Below are positions 25,820 to 33,710 of a DNA stretch of 64,000 nt, piece after piece. The notes below the pieces were generated by a model. It saw nothing but the letters and a program-made list of their open reading frames with translations. It was not told the DNA's origin and did not search any database. The translations under genes were made by a program, and so were the position numbers. The stretch is from CF-39 sp035651155 (lineage in GTDB: Bacteria; Chloroflexota; Limnocylindria; P2-11E): assembly GCA_035651155.1 (NCBI GenBank), contig DASRGG010000017.1:62001-126000 (forward strand). Direction: 5' to 3'. How positions within the stretch are numbered: position 1 is the first letter of the stretch; the number at the start of each line of letters is the position of its first letter.

Positions 25820-26697
25820 CGCGCGAGGACCGTGAGCGCGCGCGGACGGATGCGGACACGCAGCGCGTCCGCGCGGGATGGCTCGCCGTCCGCCTGCATC
25901 GGCTGCGGCTCGTCGAATTCCACGTCGAGCGCGGAGCCGCGGAACGACAGCACGGTGCGTCCGTCGACATGCGTGCCGCGGTACAGCTTGCCGAGCGCGA
26001 CCAGCGACGCCCAGCGACCGAGATCGCCCGCGACGACGAGGTCGAGCTGTCCGTCGTCGAGCTTCGCGCCCGGCGCGACGTGCATGCCGCTCCCGAAGTG
26101 CGTGCCGTTCGCGGCGACGACGATGAGATGCTTCCCCTCTCGCGGCGCGCCGTCGATGCGGATGCGCATCGTGCGTGGACGATACGTCGCGATCGAGACG
26201 AGCGCGCCGACGAAGTACCCGAGGGTGGGTCCCACGACGCGCGCGCTCGCGAGGACGCGCTCGGCGACATGGCCATCGATCCCGGCACCCGCGGCGTTGA
26301 TGAAGACGCGGCCGTTCACGTCGCCGACGTCGATGCGTCGCGTGCGCGCCTCGGCGAGGAACGCCGGGATCATCGAGCGCTTGCGCGGATAGCCGAGCGC
26401 GCGGGAGAAGTCGTTGCCGGAGCCGATCGGGAACAGACCGAGCGCCGCGTCGGTGCCGACCAGACCGTTCGCGACCTCGTTCGCGGTCCCGTCGCCGCCG
26501 ACGGCGATCACGCGCGCGTAGCCGTCGTCGGCCGCGGCGCTCGCGAGCCGCGCGGCCTCGCCGGGACCGGGCGTCATGACGACGTCCGCGCGCAGCCCTG
26601 CCGTCACGAGGTCGGCGGCGAGCCGCGCGGCGATCCGGCGCCCCGTTCCCTTCCCCGCGACGGGATTCACGATCGCGAGTGCGCGCTCGCGCGTCAT
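25816..26697 (-). CDS. Diacylglycerol/lipid kinase (DagK/YegS family)
   Basis: A 293-aa kinase likely to phosphorylate diacylglycerol or a related lipid. The catalytic domain shows AIVNPVAGKGTGRR, VIAVGGDGTANEVANGL and PIGSGNDFSRALG, and the C-terminal lobe has NAAGAGIDGHV. It starts at the ATG of 26697, overlapping the DUF4446 stop, and ends overlapping selA. Its link to selenocysteine is only positional. Confidence 0.92.
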   Translation of the reverse strand: MTRERALAIVNPVAGKGTGRRIAARLAADLVTAGLRADVVMTPGPGEAARLASAAADDGYARVIAVGGDGTANEVANGLVGTDAALGLFPIGSGNDFSRALGYPRKRSMIPAFLAEARTRRIDVGDVNGRVFINAAGAGIDGHVAERVLASARVVGPTLGYFVGALVSIATYRPRTMRIRIDGAPREGKHLIVVAANGTHFGSGMHVAPGAKLDDGQLDLVVAGDLGRWASLVALGKLYRGTHVDGRTVLSFRGSALDVEFDEPQPMQADGEPSRADALRVRIRPRALTVLAR

Positions 26698-27185
26698 GCG
26701 GTCGGCGCGAGCGCCTTCCTGATGGCGTCCTGTTCCTCGTCGGACAGCGGATAGCGCGAGCGTCCGGACTGGATCGGCTTCGCGAACACGCGCGTCTCGG
26801 TCCGGCCATGGAGGCTCGAGACGACGAGGCCGTTGCCGCCCGAGTCGAGCAGCGCGATCGCGAAGGATTGATCGCCACCCGTGTCGGCGAAGGGGTTGTA
26901 GCGCACGATGCCGACCTTCTGGATGGCGCGCTGCGTGATCGCCTCGAGCTCGTGATGGAGCTTGTTGAGCGCGTCGATGCGCTCCGCGAGCCTGTCGATC
27001 CGCTCGAGCTGGCGCGAGAGGACCTCGTCGAGGCTGACCTGCTCGCCACCCGGCAGCACGCGGCGGAGCCGGCGGCGCAGCCGTGCCTCCGAGCGCTGGA
27101 GGAGCCCGACCCACACGAGGAGGATCGCGACGGCAAGCGCGAGGCCGAGCACGAGCAGCGAGAGCGTCCGCGCGTCGAAGGTCAC
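26694..27185 (-). CDS. DUF4446 family membrane-anchored protein
   Basis: A 163-aa protein: N-terminal membrane helix (LSLLVLGLALAVAILLVWVG), a coiled-coil stretch (RQLERIDRLAERIDALNKL), then the DUF4446 core VGIVRYNPFADTGGDQSFAIALLDSGGNG and a conserved VFAKPIQSGRSRYPLSDEE. The family has no known function and is found mainly in Firmicutes, Actinobacteria and Chloroflexi. The GTG at 27185 is chosen because it precedes the membrane helix directly. First gene of the operon running down to pepA. Confidence 0.88.
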   Translation of the reverse strand: MTFDARTLSLLVLGLALAVAILLVWVGLLQRSEARLRRRLRRVLPGGEQVSLDEVLSRQLERIDRLAERIDALNKLHHELEAITQRAIQKVGIVRYNPFADTGGDQSFAIALLDSGGNGLVVSSLHGRTETRVFAKPIQSGRSRYPLSDEEQDAIRKALAPTA

Positions 27186-27224
27186 CGCGCGGACGATACC
27201 CGGAACGCTATGCTTGGGCCTCCG

Positions 27225-27533
27225 ATGGCGAGGAGACACCGCACCCGAACACGCACGCGCCGCGGCATCGAGACCGCGAGGCGTGCGCCCGCCCCCGTCC
27301 GCCCGGAGCGCGACGAGGCGCCGCCGCCGCGCGCCGCCGCGCACCGTCCCCCGCGGGGCAGCCGCACAGGCTACTCGCGCGCCGCGGGAGCGCCGTCCGC
27401 CTCGCTCGAGCGGGCAGCGGCCATGGAGCGCGCCTACGTCCAGAAGGACTTCCGCCGTGTCGGCATCGTGGTGGCGATCGCGCTCCTCATCCTCGTGGTG
27501 AGCGGAATCGTGGAGAGCGCCGTCATCAAGTAG
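27225..27533 (+). CDS. Small C-tail-anchored membrane protein, unknown function
   Basis: A 102-aa plus-strand frame, divergent from the DUF4446 operon. The first 60 residues are rich in Arg, Pro and Ala (probably disordered), followed by AAAMERAYVQKDFRRVGIV and a C-terminal membrane helix (VAIALLILVVSGIVESAVI). The end, a charged stretch then one helix at the C-terminus, looks genuinely coding. tRNA-Val follows 21 nt later. No family recognised. Confidence 0.6.
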   Translation: MARRHRTRTRTRRGIETARRAPAPVRPERDEAPPPRAAAHRPPRGSRTGYSRAAGAPSASLERAAAMERAYVQKDFRRVGIVVAIALLILVVSGIVESAVIK

Positions 27534-27554
27534 CGCCGCTAGACTTGTCGCTGC

Positions 27555-27627
27555 GGGCTCGTGGCTCAGTGGTTAGAGCACTCGGTTCACATCCGAGGGG
27601 TCGCAGGTTCGAATCCCGCCGAGCCCA
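27555..27627 (+). tRNA. tRNA-Val(CAC)
   Basis: A 73-nt cloverleaf with acceptor GGGCTCG/CGAGCCC, anticodon stem CTCGG/CCGAG with loop TTCACAT (anticodon CAC, reads GUG), T loop TTCGAAT and discriminator A. CCA is not encoded. Confidence 0.95.
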
Positions 27628-27630
27628 CGG

Positions 27631-27655
27631 TGCCGCACCCCCTTTGGGGGCGGCC
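27631..27655 (+). terminator. Hairpin downstream of tRNA-Val
   Basis: GCCG-CA-CCCCC, a TTT loop, then GGGGG-CGGC forms a GC-rich stem a few bases past the tRNA 3' end. There is no T run after it, so terminator function is only probable. Confidence 0.4.
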
Positions 27656-27791
27656 TGGCGCCGGGCGCGTGTCTCGCTCGAAACACTCCCGCGAGCACCT
27701 GATGCCCGTCCGTCCTGACGTTCCCGAGCTCGCGGTCGTGACTCTCGCTCGACCCGCGCCCAGCGCTTTCCGGCCGTCTCGCCGGCCTCGG

Positions 27792-28717
27792 CTACCAGCT
27801 CCCGCCGCCGCCACCGCCGGCTCCCCCGCCTCCGCCGAAGCCGCTCGCGCCGCTGCCGCCGGGGGTCGAGGCGATCGCGGTCGAGACCTGCTCCGAGAGC
27901 GAGGAGAGATCCCGCGACAGATCCATCGCGGTGAAGGCCGCGAGGTTCCCGCTGTACCAGCTCGCGGCGACCTCCTTCAGGTCGATGCCCTCGAAGGCCT
28001 TCGCCCACTGGTCGACGCAGCGGAACACGATGGCGTACGGCAGGTACTCGGCGAAGATGTGTTCCCTCTCCGCGAAGCGCTGACGATCCTTCTCCGCGAC
28101 CTGCATGTACGCGGCAGGCACTGTGCGGTCCCGCATTTCGCCGTCGAGCCCGCGAAGACGACGTAGCACGCCGTCTGCGACGGTGCCTCGGGCGCGCGCA
28201 CCGTCGCCGAGGAGCGCAGGATCGGCACCGCCCAGTCGCCGCCGGTGACGTTCCAGAAGAGCTCGTCGCGATCGCTGAAGGCGTTGAGCACGCGCCGCGC
28301 GGCGTACGCGATGCGGTAGGCCTGCTTCCCGGTCACCGTCCGGTCCGCGTCGCCGATCTTGATCTCGACGAACGCGTCGCGCGTCGACGTCTCGTAGTGC
28401 CACGGCCGTCCGCGCGCATCGGTGACCGAAAGCACCTGCAGCTCGTACACACGGATCTTCCGCTTCTCGCTCGGCCAGTCGTACTTGACCGGTACGTCGC
28501 GGAAGATGCCGTGCTTCTCGAGCGCGCCGAAGTCCACGTCGAGGGCCTCGTTCACGAGGATGCGGCCATCGCTCTGGATCTCGATCTGCGCGTCGAAGCT
28601 CGCGATGGTCCAGCCGCCGTCGCCCGCGGCCCGCGCCGAGGTCGTCGCCGCGACCGGCAGCGAGACGCAGAGGACGAGGAGCGCGACGCCCTGGACCCGC
28701 GCCCGGCGGCGCGTCAC
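27792..28717 (-). pseudogene. DUF2207 membrane protein with internal deletion and frameshift
   Basis: The first frame (GTG 28717, overlapping the stop of the upstream gene) gives a signal peptide and the N-terminal DUF2207 domain (SDGRILVNEALDVDFGAL, EKHGIFRDVPVKYDW). After CYVVFAGSTAKCG, near 28150, homology jumps to another frame with the family's far C-terminal part: YMQVAEKDRQRFAEREHIF, AEYLPYAIVFRCVDQWAKAF, and the Gly-rich SGFGGGGG tail ending GGSW. The membrane helices and central cytoplasmic region that should lie between are missing. The gene is therefore broken, unless the assembly collapsed here. Confidence 0.75.
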
Positions 28718-29211
28718 CGGTTCCCGAGGGCGAGGCTCGGCGCCGTGGTGAGCTTCAGCACGTCGAGGTCCGTGCGCCGCAGCCGCTCGGCGAGCACGAC
28801 GGCGATGTTCCGTACGAGGCGGTAGCCGAGCGCGGCGTCCCGCGGAACGAGCCTGTCGAAGTCCTGCCGGCGCAGCTCGAGGAGCTCGCGGTCGCCGCCC
28901 GTCGTGATCGTCGCCGAGCGTTCGAGGTCCGAGAGAAGGCCCGTCTCGCCGGAGAACTGCGGCACCGCGAGAGGCACGAGCACCTTCTGGCGCGCCGCGT
29001 CCGCGGGAGCCTGCGCGGCGAGGCCGAGCCGCTTCGTGGTGCCGACCGACCCGGCCGTCAGCACGTACAGCGAGCTCGAGCGCTCGCCCTCTCCGACGAT
29101 CGCGACGCCGCCCGAGACGCGGCGGCGGACGAGGACGGCGGAGACGGCGTCGAGCTGCGCGTCGCTGCGGCCCTGGAGGATCGGGAGCCGCCGCAGGACA
29201 TCGGGCGTCAC
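28714..29211 (-). CDS. Cyclic-nucleotide-binding-domain (Crp-like sensor) protein
   Basis: A 165-aa stand-alone cNMP-binding fold: N-terminal helix LRRLPILQGRSDAQLDAVS, beta-roll with SSSLYVLTAGSVGTTKRLG, a phosphate-binding-cassette-like PQFSGETGLLSDLERSATI, and the C-terminal helix. There is no DNA-binding domain, so it is not a transcription factor by itself. It overlaps the channel gene at 29208 (GTGA) and DUF2207 at 28714 (GTGA), suggesting it once regulated or served the channel. Confidence 0.8.
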   Translation of the reverse strand: MTPDVLRRLPILQGRSDAQLDAVSAVLVRRRVSGGVAIVGEGERSSSLYVLTAGSVGTTKRLGLAAQAPADAARQKVLVPLAVPQFSGETGLLSDLERSATITTGGDRELLELRRQDFDRLVPRDAALGYRLVRNIAVVLAERLRRTDLDVLKLTTAPSLALGNR

Positions 29212-30226
29212 GAGGCGCTCCGCGGGATGCCGACGATCGCGTCCTTCGGACCCACCTCGTCGCTGTCCGGCGGGTTCACGATCGCCTTCGTACCGCCGGC
29301 CTCGTAGCGCAGGAGCTCGCGACCGGCCTCGCTGAGCTGCTCCCTGATGAAGCGATCGACCATCGAGCTGTCGTCCGACAGCAGCTCTTCCAGCGTGAGC
29401 CGGCGGTCCTCGTGGACGACGGCGGTCGCCTGGAAGCCGTCCCTGGCGCGCGAAGCGCGCCGCCGACCTCGCCGGAGGTCTTGCCCACGAGGTCGGACGG
29501 CACCGTCACGCGGCGGAGCTCCGTTCCGGAGAGCGACAGCAGCGGCCGCGCGACCCGCGAGATCCCCGGCGCGACGGCCGCGGACGAGAGCGGGAAGCCG
29601 TTGCACTCGCCGCTGATGATGATGTCGCCCGCGCCCGCGCGGCGGAGATGCGGCTCGCTCTTGTCGTCGAGCGCCTCGACGGTGACGTGCAGCTCCGGCT
29701 TAACGCTCTTCAGCGTGAGCGTGACGAGGATGCCGCGCTCGCCCGACGCGTTCGCCGCCGCGCGCGAGGTGCCGGCCACCACGATCGCGGCGCGCGCTTC
29801 GCGCACGTTGGCGCGGGCGAGCACGACCTCCGAGGCTGCGTCGCCGCGGACGAAGCGCGCCGCGCGGCCCCCCAGCCGCACACGAGCAGGTGGTCCTTCA
29901 GCTTCAGCGTCTCCAACCCTCGCTGCTTCTTGATGCGCTGCGCGACGAGGACGGATGCCACGGTCGCGGTGACCACGGACAGCACGGCGAGCCCGCCGAA
30001 CATGAGCATCGCCTCGACGACGCGCCCGGCCGGCGTCGCCGGAACGACGTCGCCGTATCCGGGTCGACGTCATGGCGACGACGGCACGCCAGAGCGCGTC
30101 GCCGATGCCGTGGATCCGGCCGCTCTGGCCGCCCTCGATGGCGGTCTCCAATGCCGCGCCGGCGAGCAGGATCCCGAACGCGATGAGCGCGATCCGCGGG
30201 AGGTCTCCCGACGCAGACGCGTCCAC
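29208..30226 (-). pseudogene. Potassium channel with RCK/TrkA-N domain, multiply frameshifted
   Basis: Pieces of one channel lie in three frames. The pore region reads LWRAVVAMTST and then, one frame over, GYGDVVPATPAGRVVEAM with the following membrane helix, so the selectivity filter itself is split near 30063. The RCK domain begins LKDHLLVCGW; about 35-40 expected residues are missing at about 29873 before FVRGDAASEVVLARANV. A GC dinucleotide expansion near 29458 shifts the frame again before GFQATAVVHEDRRLTLEELL. Stop at 29208. As written it cannot make a channel. The N-terminus is uncertain; GTG at 30226 is the first plausible start. Confidence 0.75.
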
Positions 30227-30301
30227 GCATCGGCGACCACGCGCGAAGTATGGCCGAAGGAGCGAGCGCTCGGCGTCCCTCGGCGAGCGCCGGCCGCGCT
30301 C

Positions 30302-31177
30302 CTAGCGGATGACCACAGAGCTCGCGCCGGCCGTGAGCCGCACGGTCACGCGATCCTTCGCGTTCGCGTATCCCGCGGTCTCGGCGCCCGCCACGCGCGC
30401 GTTCTCGCTCCGCACGGAGAGGAGCGCGCCGCCGGTGTTCACGCGGGCCTCGACGCCGTCCGGGATCTCGATGATCACGCTCGACGCGCCCGCGCTGACC
30501 GTGATCGGCACGTCGCCGGATCCCTTCGGCAGCACGAGTCGCAGGGACGCGACCCCGACGTTGACGCGCGCATCGCTGATCCTGGTGTCGCGTAGATCGA
30601 CGACGAAATCGCCCGCGCCGGCACTGACGTCGAGCGACGTCGCGACGTCGTTCGCGATCTTCGCGTCCACGTGCACGGGGATCGTGGGTCCGAACCGCCC
30701 GCCGTGATCCGATTGGTCGATCCGGACGTCGACCCGGTCGACGCCGGCGGTCCGCGCGGCGAGCTGCGGCTGGTCGCTCGCGACCTCGACGAGGTCGGAG
30801 GCGCCGCCGCTCACGGTGAACGAGCCCGCGCCGCCGCTCAGGTGGAGCGTGAGGCTCTGCGCGGCGCCGCGCGGGACGGTCACCTGGCTCTGACCGGGCC
30901 CGCTCGTGCCGCCGGAGACGAGCCACCGCGGATAGACCGGCTGGGCCGCGACGAGCGCGAGACCCGCTGCGATGACCGCGACGTCGATCGCGAGCGCCGC
31001 GAGAGGCCGGCGGCGGCCGACGGCGATGTCGATGCCTGCGAGGATGAGGAGGAGCGGCCAGAGGCTGATGAGCGCGAGGGCCGAGACGGGGCCGATGAGT
31101 CCGAAGTTCGCGAGCAGGAAGACGAGCCCGATCGCGATGAGGAGCACCGGCCAGAAGAGTCCCCGCCGCGGTGTCAT
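30302..31177 (-). CDS. LiaF-like membrane protein with adhesin-type beta repeat domain
   Basis: A 291-aa protein: LiaI/DUF5668-like membrane segments (GLFWPVLLIAIGLVFLLANFG, SLWPLLLILAGIDIAVG, AALAIDVAVIAAGLALV) followed by a repetitive beta domain with recurring GGAGSFTVSGGAS, GAGDFVVDLRD, VGVASLRLVLP and GASSVIIEIPDGV units, as in LiaF/DUF4097 envelope-stress proteins. It overlaps the pspC-type gene (ATGA). A role in envelope-stress sensing is inferred from family and context. Confidence 0.82.
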   Translation of the reverse strand: MTPRRGLFWPVLLIAIGLVFLLANFGLIGPVSALALISLWPLLLILAGIDIAVGRRRPLAALAIDVAVIAAGLALVAAQPVYPRWLVSGGTSGPGQSQVTVPRGAAQSLTLHLSGGAGSFTVSGGASDLVEVASDQPQLAARTAGVDRVDVRIDQSDHGGRFGPTIPVHVDAKIANDVATSLDVSAGAGDFVVDLRDTRISDARVNVGVASLRLVLPKGSGDVPITVSAGASSVIIEIPDGVEARVNTGGALLSVRSENARVAGAETAGYANAKDRVTVRLTAGASSVVIR

Positions 31178-31611
31178 CGCCGCACCCGCTGCGCGAGGAG
31201 GAGCACGCCCGCGCCGACGAGGACGAGCGGCCAGACGAGATCCCAGCGCACGATGCGGAAGGCGCCGAGGTTCGCGAGCAGGAACACGACCCCGAGCGCG
31301 ACGAGGAGGTAGCCGAACGTCGCGCGGCGGCGGTCGGCGGCCTCTGGATCGGGCGGCGGCGGCTCGCTGGCCGGGGCGGACGCCGGGGGCGTGTACGACG
31401 CGCCCTGGACGAACGGCTGCGGGTGTCCGGGCTGGGGCATGAGCACGAGGAGCACGAGGTAGCCGAGGACGGCCAGGCCGGCGGTGAGCACGGCGGCGAC
31501 GGCGAAGAAGACGCGCACGAGCGTGGCGTCGATCTGCAGGTACTCGGCGATCCCGCCACAGACCCCGCCGATGACCTTGTTCGTCGTGCTGCGCTCAAGA
31601 CGCGTGGGCAT
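31174..31611 (-). CDS. PspC-domain envelope stress protein
   Basis: A 145-aa protein with an N-terminal PspC domain (NKVIGGVCGGIAEYLQIDATLVRVFF), a Pro-rich linker (PPASAPASEPPPPDPEA) and a C-terminal LiaI-like pair of membrane segments (YLLVALGVVFLLANLG, WPLVLVGAGVLLL). PspC proteins sense membrane damage. The start overlaps the preceding frame by 17 nt; the stop overlaps the LiaF-like start. Confidence 0.9.
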   Translation of the reverse strand: MPTRLERSTTNKVIGGVCGGIAEYLQIDATLVRVFFAVAAVLTAGLAVLGYLVLLVLMPQPGHPQPFVQGASYTPPASAPASEPPPPDPEAADRRRATFGYLLVALGVVFLLANLGAFRIVRWDLVWPLVLVGAGVLLLAQRVRR

Positions 31612-31999
31612 GGGCGTGTTCCTTTCTTTCGCGGAGCTCGTGGGCGATCGCGACGCCGAGCGCCGCGAGCAGGCTGAGGGGCACGGCCGGCTGTGCCGCG
31701 ATCTCGGCCGCGGGCACGAGGAGCGTGGCGACGGCGATGAGCGCGTCCAGGAGGAGCCCGCCGAGGCGCTCGACGATGTCCGGACCGCGCGCGGCGATCG
31801 CGGACCACACCGCCGCGCTGGCGAGGCCCGTCGAGGCCGCCACCGCGAACGCGACGACCAGCGCGCTCCGCGACGGGCGCTCGGCCGGCGCCAGCGCGGC
31901 GATCGCGAGCCGAGCGAATCGCGGGGCGCGCTCGTCGACGTCGAGGCGGAGCGCGCGCCGCAGGACCGTCTCCTCGATGAGCCCGTCGCGGCCGGTCAT
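31595..31999 (-). CDS. Membrane protein coupled to an ECF sigma factor (possible anti-sigma)
   Basis: A 134-aa protein: a charged N-terminus of about 40 residues (DGLIEETVLRRALRLDVDE), two hydrophobic stretches (SALVVAFAVAASTGLASAAVWSAI and LLLDALIAVATLLVPAAEI to LLAALGVAIAHEL), and a His/Ala tail. Its ATG overlaps the sigma factor stop (ATGA). Position right after an ECF sigma gene, with a soluble N-terminus then membrane helices, is what an anti-sigma factor looks like. No ZAS motif (HxxxCxxC) is present, so this stays a guess. Confidence 0.65.
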   Translation of the reverse strand: MTGRDGLIEETVLRRALRLDVDERAPRFARLAIAALAPAERPSRSALVVAFAVAASTGLASAAVWSAIAARGPDIVERLGGLLLDALIAVATLLVPAAEIAAQPAVPLSLLAALGVAIAHELRERKEHAHAHAS

Positions 32000-32550
32000 G
32001 ACTTCCCCTCCAGAGCGGCACGCAGCATCGCGCGTGCGCGGAGCAGCCGCACCCCGACCGTCGAGGCCGGCCGCGCGGTCACCAGGGCGATCTCGCCGAT
32101 CGAGAGGTCGCTGAAGTAGCGAAGCACGACGGGCACGCGGTAGAGCTCGGGGAGCGCCGCGACGGCCCGGCGCACGCGCTCGCGCTCCTCGCGCGCGACG
32201 GCGCCTTCGTCCGGCGGCGGGGCGTGGTCGGCGAACTCGAGCGCTTCCTCCTCGCTCGTCCGACGCCGCCGCTCACGCGTGCGCTCGCGACCGATCGAAA
32301 CGGCTTCGTTCGCGGCGATGCGAAGAAGCCAGTGGCGCACCGGACGGGCCTGGTCGTAGCTGGACCACGATCGGAACGCCTTGAGGAGCGCCCGGCTGGT
32401 CGCGTCCATGGCCGCGTCGCGGTCGCCCAGGATGCGCAGGGCCACGCCGAAGAGCTCGTCCTGGTGGTCGCGGATCGCGTCGTCGAACGTCACCCGCTCG
32501 GCCCGCGCGAAGGCGCGCGGCAGCGCCGAGAAGCTCGCGAGCACCGCCAT
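31996..32550 (-). CDS. ECF-type RNA polymerase sigma factor
   Basis: A 184-aa sigma-70 family regulator with region 2 (DELFGVALRILGDRDAAMDATSRALLKAFRSW split over residues 30-62) and region 4 (ALPELYRVPVVLRYFSDLS then IGEIALVTARPASTVGVRLLRARAML). Regions 1.1 and 3 are absent, as in ECF factors. It begins a four-gene overlapping set with a membrane protein, PspC and LiaF-like genes, which are its likely targets. Confidence 0.9.
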   Translation of the reverse strand: MAVLASFSALPRAFARAERVTFDDAIRDHQDELFGVALRILGDRDAAMDATSRALLKAFRSWSSYDQARPVRHWLLRIAANEAVSIGRERTRERRRRTSEEEALEFADHAPPPDEGAVAREERERVRRAVAALPELYRVPVVLRYFSDLSIGEIALVTARPASTVGVRLLRARAMLRAALEGKS

Positions 32551-32578
32551 CCTCCCGTGTACGCCTGACCGCCGCGGG

Positions 32579-32863
32579 CTATTTCACCAGGCGCGCGAGG
32601 CGGACCTCGGCCGAGGCCGGCAGGCTCAGGAGCTTGGTCCGCCCGCCGCTCCCCCGCTCGATGCGGACCTCGCCGGGCGCGAGGTCGAGCGCCCGCGCGA
32701 GGAGCGCCGCGACGGCGTGGTTCGCCTTTCCCTCGACCGGCGGTGCCGTGACGCGGACGAGCAGCGTGCCCTCGCGCTCTCCCGCGATCGCGTCCCTCGC
32801 CGCACGCGGCGTGACCCGCACGCGGACCGTGACGCGACTCCGGGCGCGCCGCAGCACGAGCAT
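32579..32863 (-). CDS. DUF167 (YggU) family protein
   Basis: A 94-aa small alpha/beta protein with the family core RVTPRAARDAIAG, VTAPPVEGKANHAVAALLARAL and IERGSGGRTKLLSL. Its function is unknown, but it is regularly linked to yggT, which is 3 nt upstream here. Confidence 0.9.
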   Translation of the reverse strand: MLVLRRARSRVTVRVRVTPRAARDAIAGEREGTLLVRVTAPPVEGKANHAVAALLARALDLAPGEVRIERGSGGRTKLLSLPASAEVRLARLVK

Positions 32864-32866
32864 TCG

Positions 32867-33142
32867 CTAGAAGCCGGGCGGCAGCACGCGGAGCGCGATG
32901 CTCTCGAGGATCTGGATCGCGACGAGCGCGATGAACGGCGAGAAGTCGATGCCGCCCAGGTACGGCAGCGCGCGCCGTATCGGCGAGAGGATCGGCTCGG
33001 TCACGCTCCAGACGAAGTCGCCGAGGCCCCACGGCAGCCGCGCCGGGACCCAGGAGAGGAGGACGCGGACGATGATGAGGAGCTGCAGCGCCTGCGCGAG
33101 CACGTTGATGAACGCCTCGAGGAAGACGCTGAGCAGTGCCAC
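32867..33142 (-). CDS. YggT family membrane protein
   Basis: A 91-aa protein with two membrane helices around the family motif: INVLAQALQLLIIVRVLLSWV, VTEPILSPIRRALP and SPFIALVAIQILESIALRVL. YggT-type proteins often lie downstream of ftsZ with sepF and DUF167, as here after ftsZ and nrdR, and are linked to division or osmotic adaptation. GTG start at 33142. Confidence 0.9.
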   Translation of the reverse strand: MALLSVFLEAFINVLAQALQLLIIVRVLLSWVPARLPWGLGDFVWSVTEPILSPIRRALPYLGGIDFSPFIALVAIQILESIALRVLPPGF

Positions 33143-33143
33143 G

Positions 33144-33710
33144 TTACTTCGGAAGGTCGAGGCGGTAGCGCGAGGGCGTCGGCCCCGTCTGGCCCTGATA
33201 GCTCGAGCCGAGCTCGGGCGAGCCGTACGGCCGCTCGGCGCGCGTCGACAGCGGGAAGAAGGAGAGCTGGCCCACGCGCATCCCCGGGTACAGCGTGATC
33301 GGGATCGTGTTCACGTTGCTGAGCTCGAGCGTGATGTGCCCGTCCCAGGCCGGGTCGATGAAGCCCGCGGTGCTGTGGATGAGGAGGCCGAGGCGGCCGA
33401 GGCTGGACTTCCCCTCGACCCGGGAGACGAGGTCGTCGGCCAGGCGGATGCGCTCGCGCGTCGAGCCGAGGACGAACTCACCGGGATGCAGGATGAACGC
33501 GGTGCCGCGATCCACCTCGACGAGCTCGGTGATGTCGTCGAGCGGCTCCGCCAGATCGATGTACGGATGCCGGCTCGAGCGGAAGACGCGGAAGAAGCGA
33601 TCGAGGCGGATGTCGACGCTCGCGGGCTGCACGCAGTCCGGGTCGAACGGATCGATGCCGATGCGACCCGACGCGACGGCCGCACGGATATCACGATCGG
33701 AGAGGACCAC
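33144..33710 (-). CDS. dcd: dCTP deaminase
   Basis: Deaminates dCTP to dUTP (or dUMP in bifunctional forms). The 188-aa protein has the N-terminal LSDRDIRAAVASGRIGI, VQPASVDIRLDRFFRVF, the trimer active site with VEGKSSLGRLGLLIHSTAGFIDPAWDGHITLELSN (positions about 110-143, Ser, Arg, Glu) and QLSFFPL. The GTG at 33710 gives the family-typical MVLSDRD start and overlaps the HAD gene by 20 nt. Confidence 0.94.
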   Translation of the reverse strand: MVLSDRDIRAAVASGRIGIDPFDPDCVQPASVDIRLDRFFRVFRSSRHPYIDLAEPLDDITELVEVDRGTAFILHPGEFVLGSTRERIRLADDLVSRVEGKSSLGRLGLLIHSTAGFIDPAWDGHITLELSNVNTIPITLYPGMRVGQLSFFPLSTRAERPYGSPELGSSYQGQTGPTPSRYRLDLPK

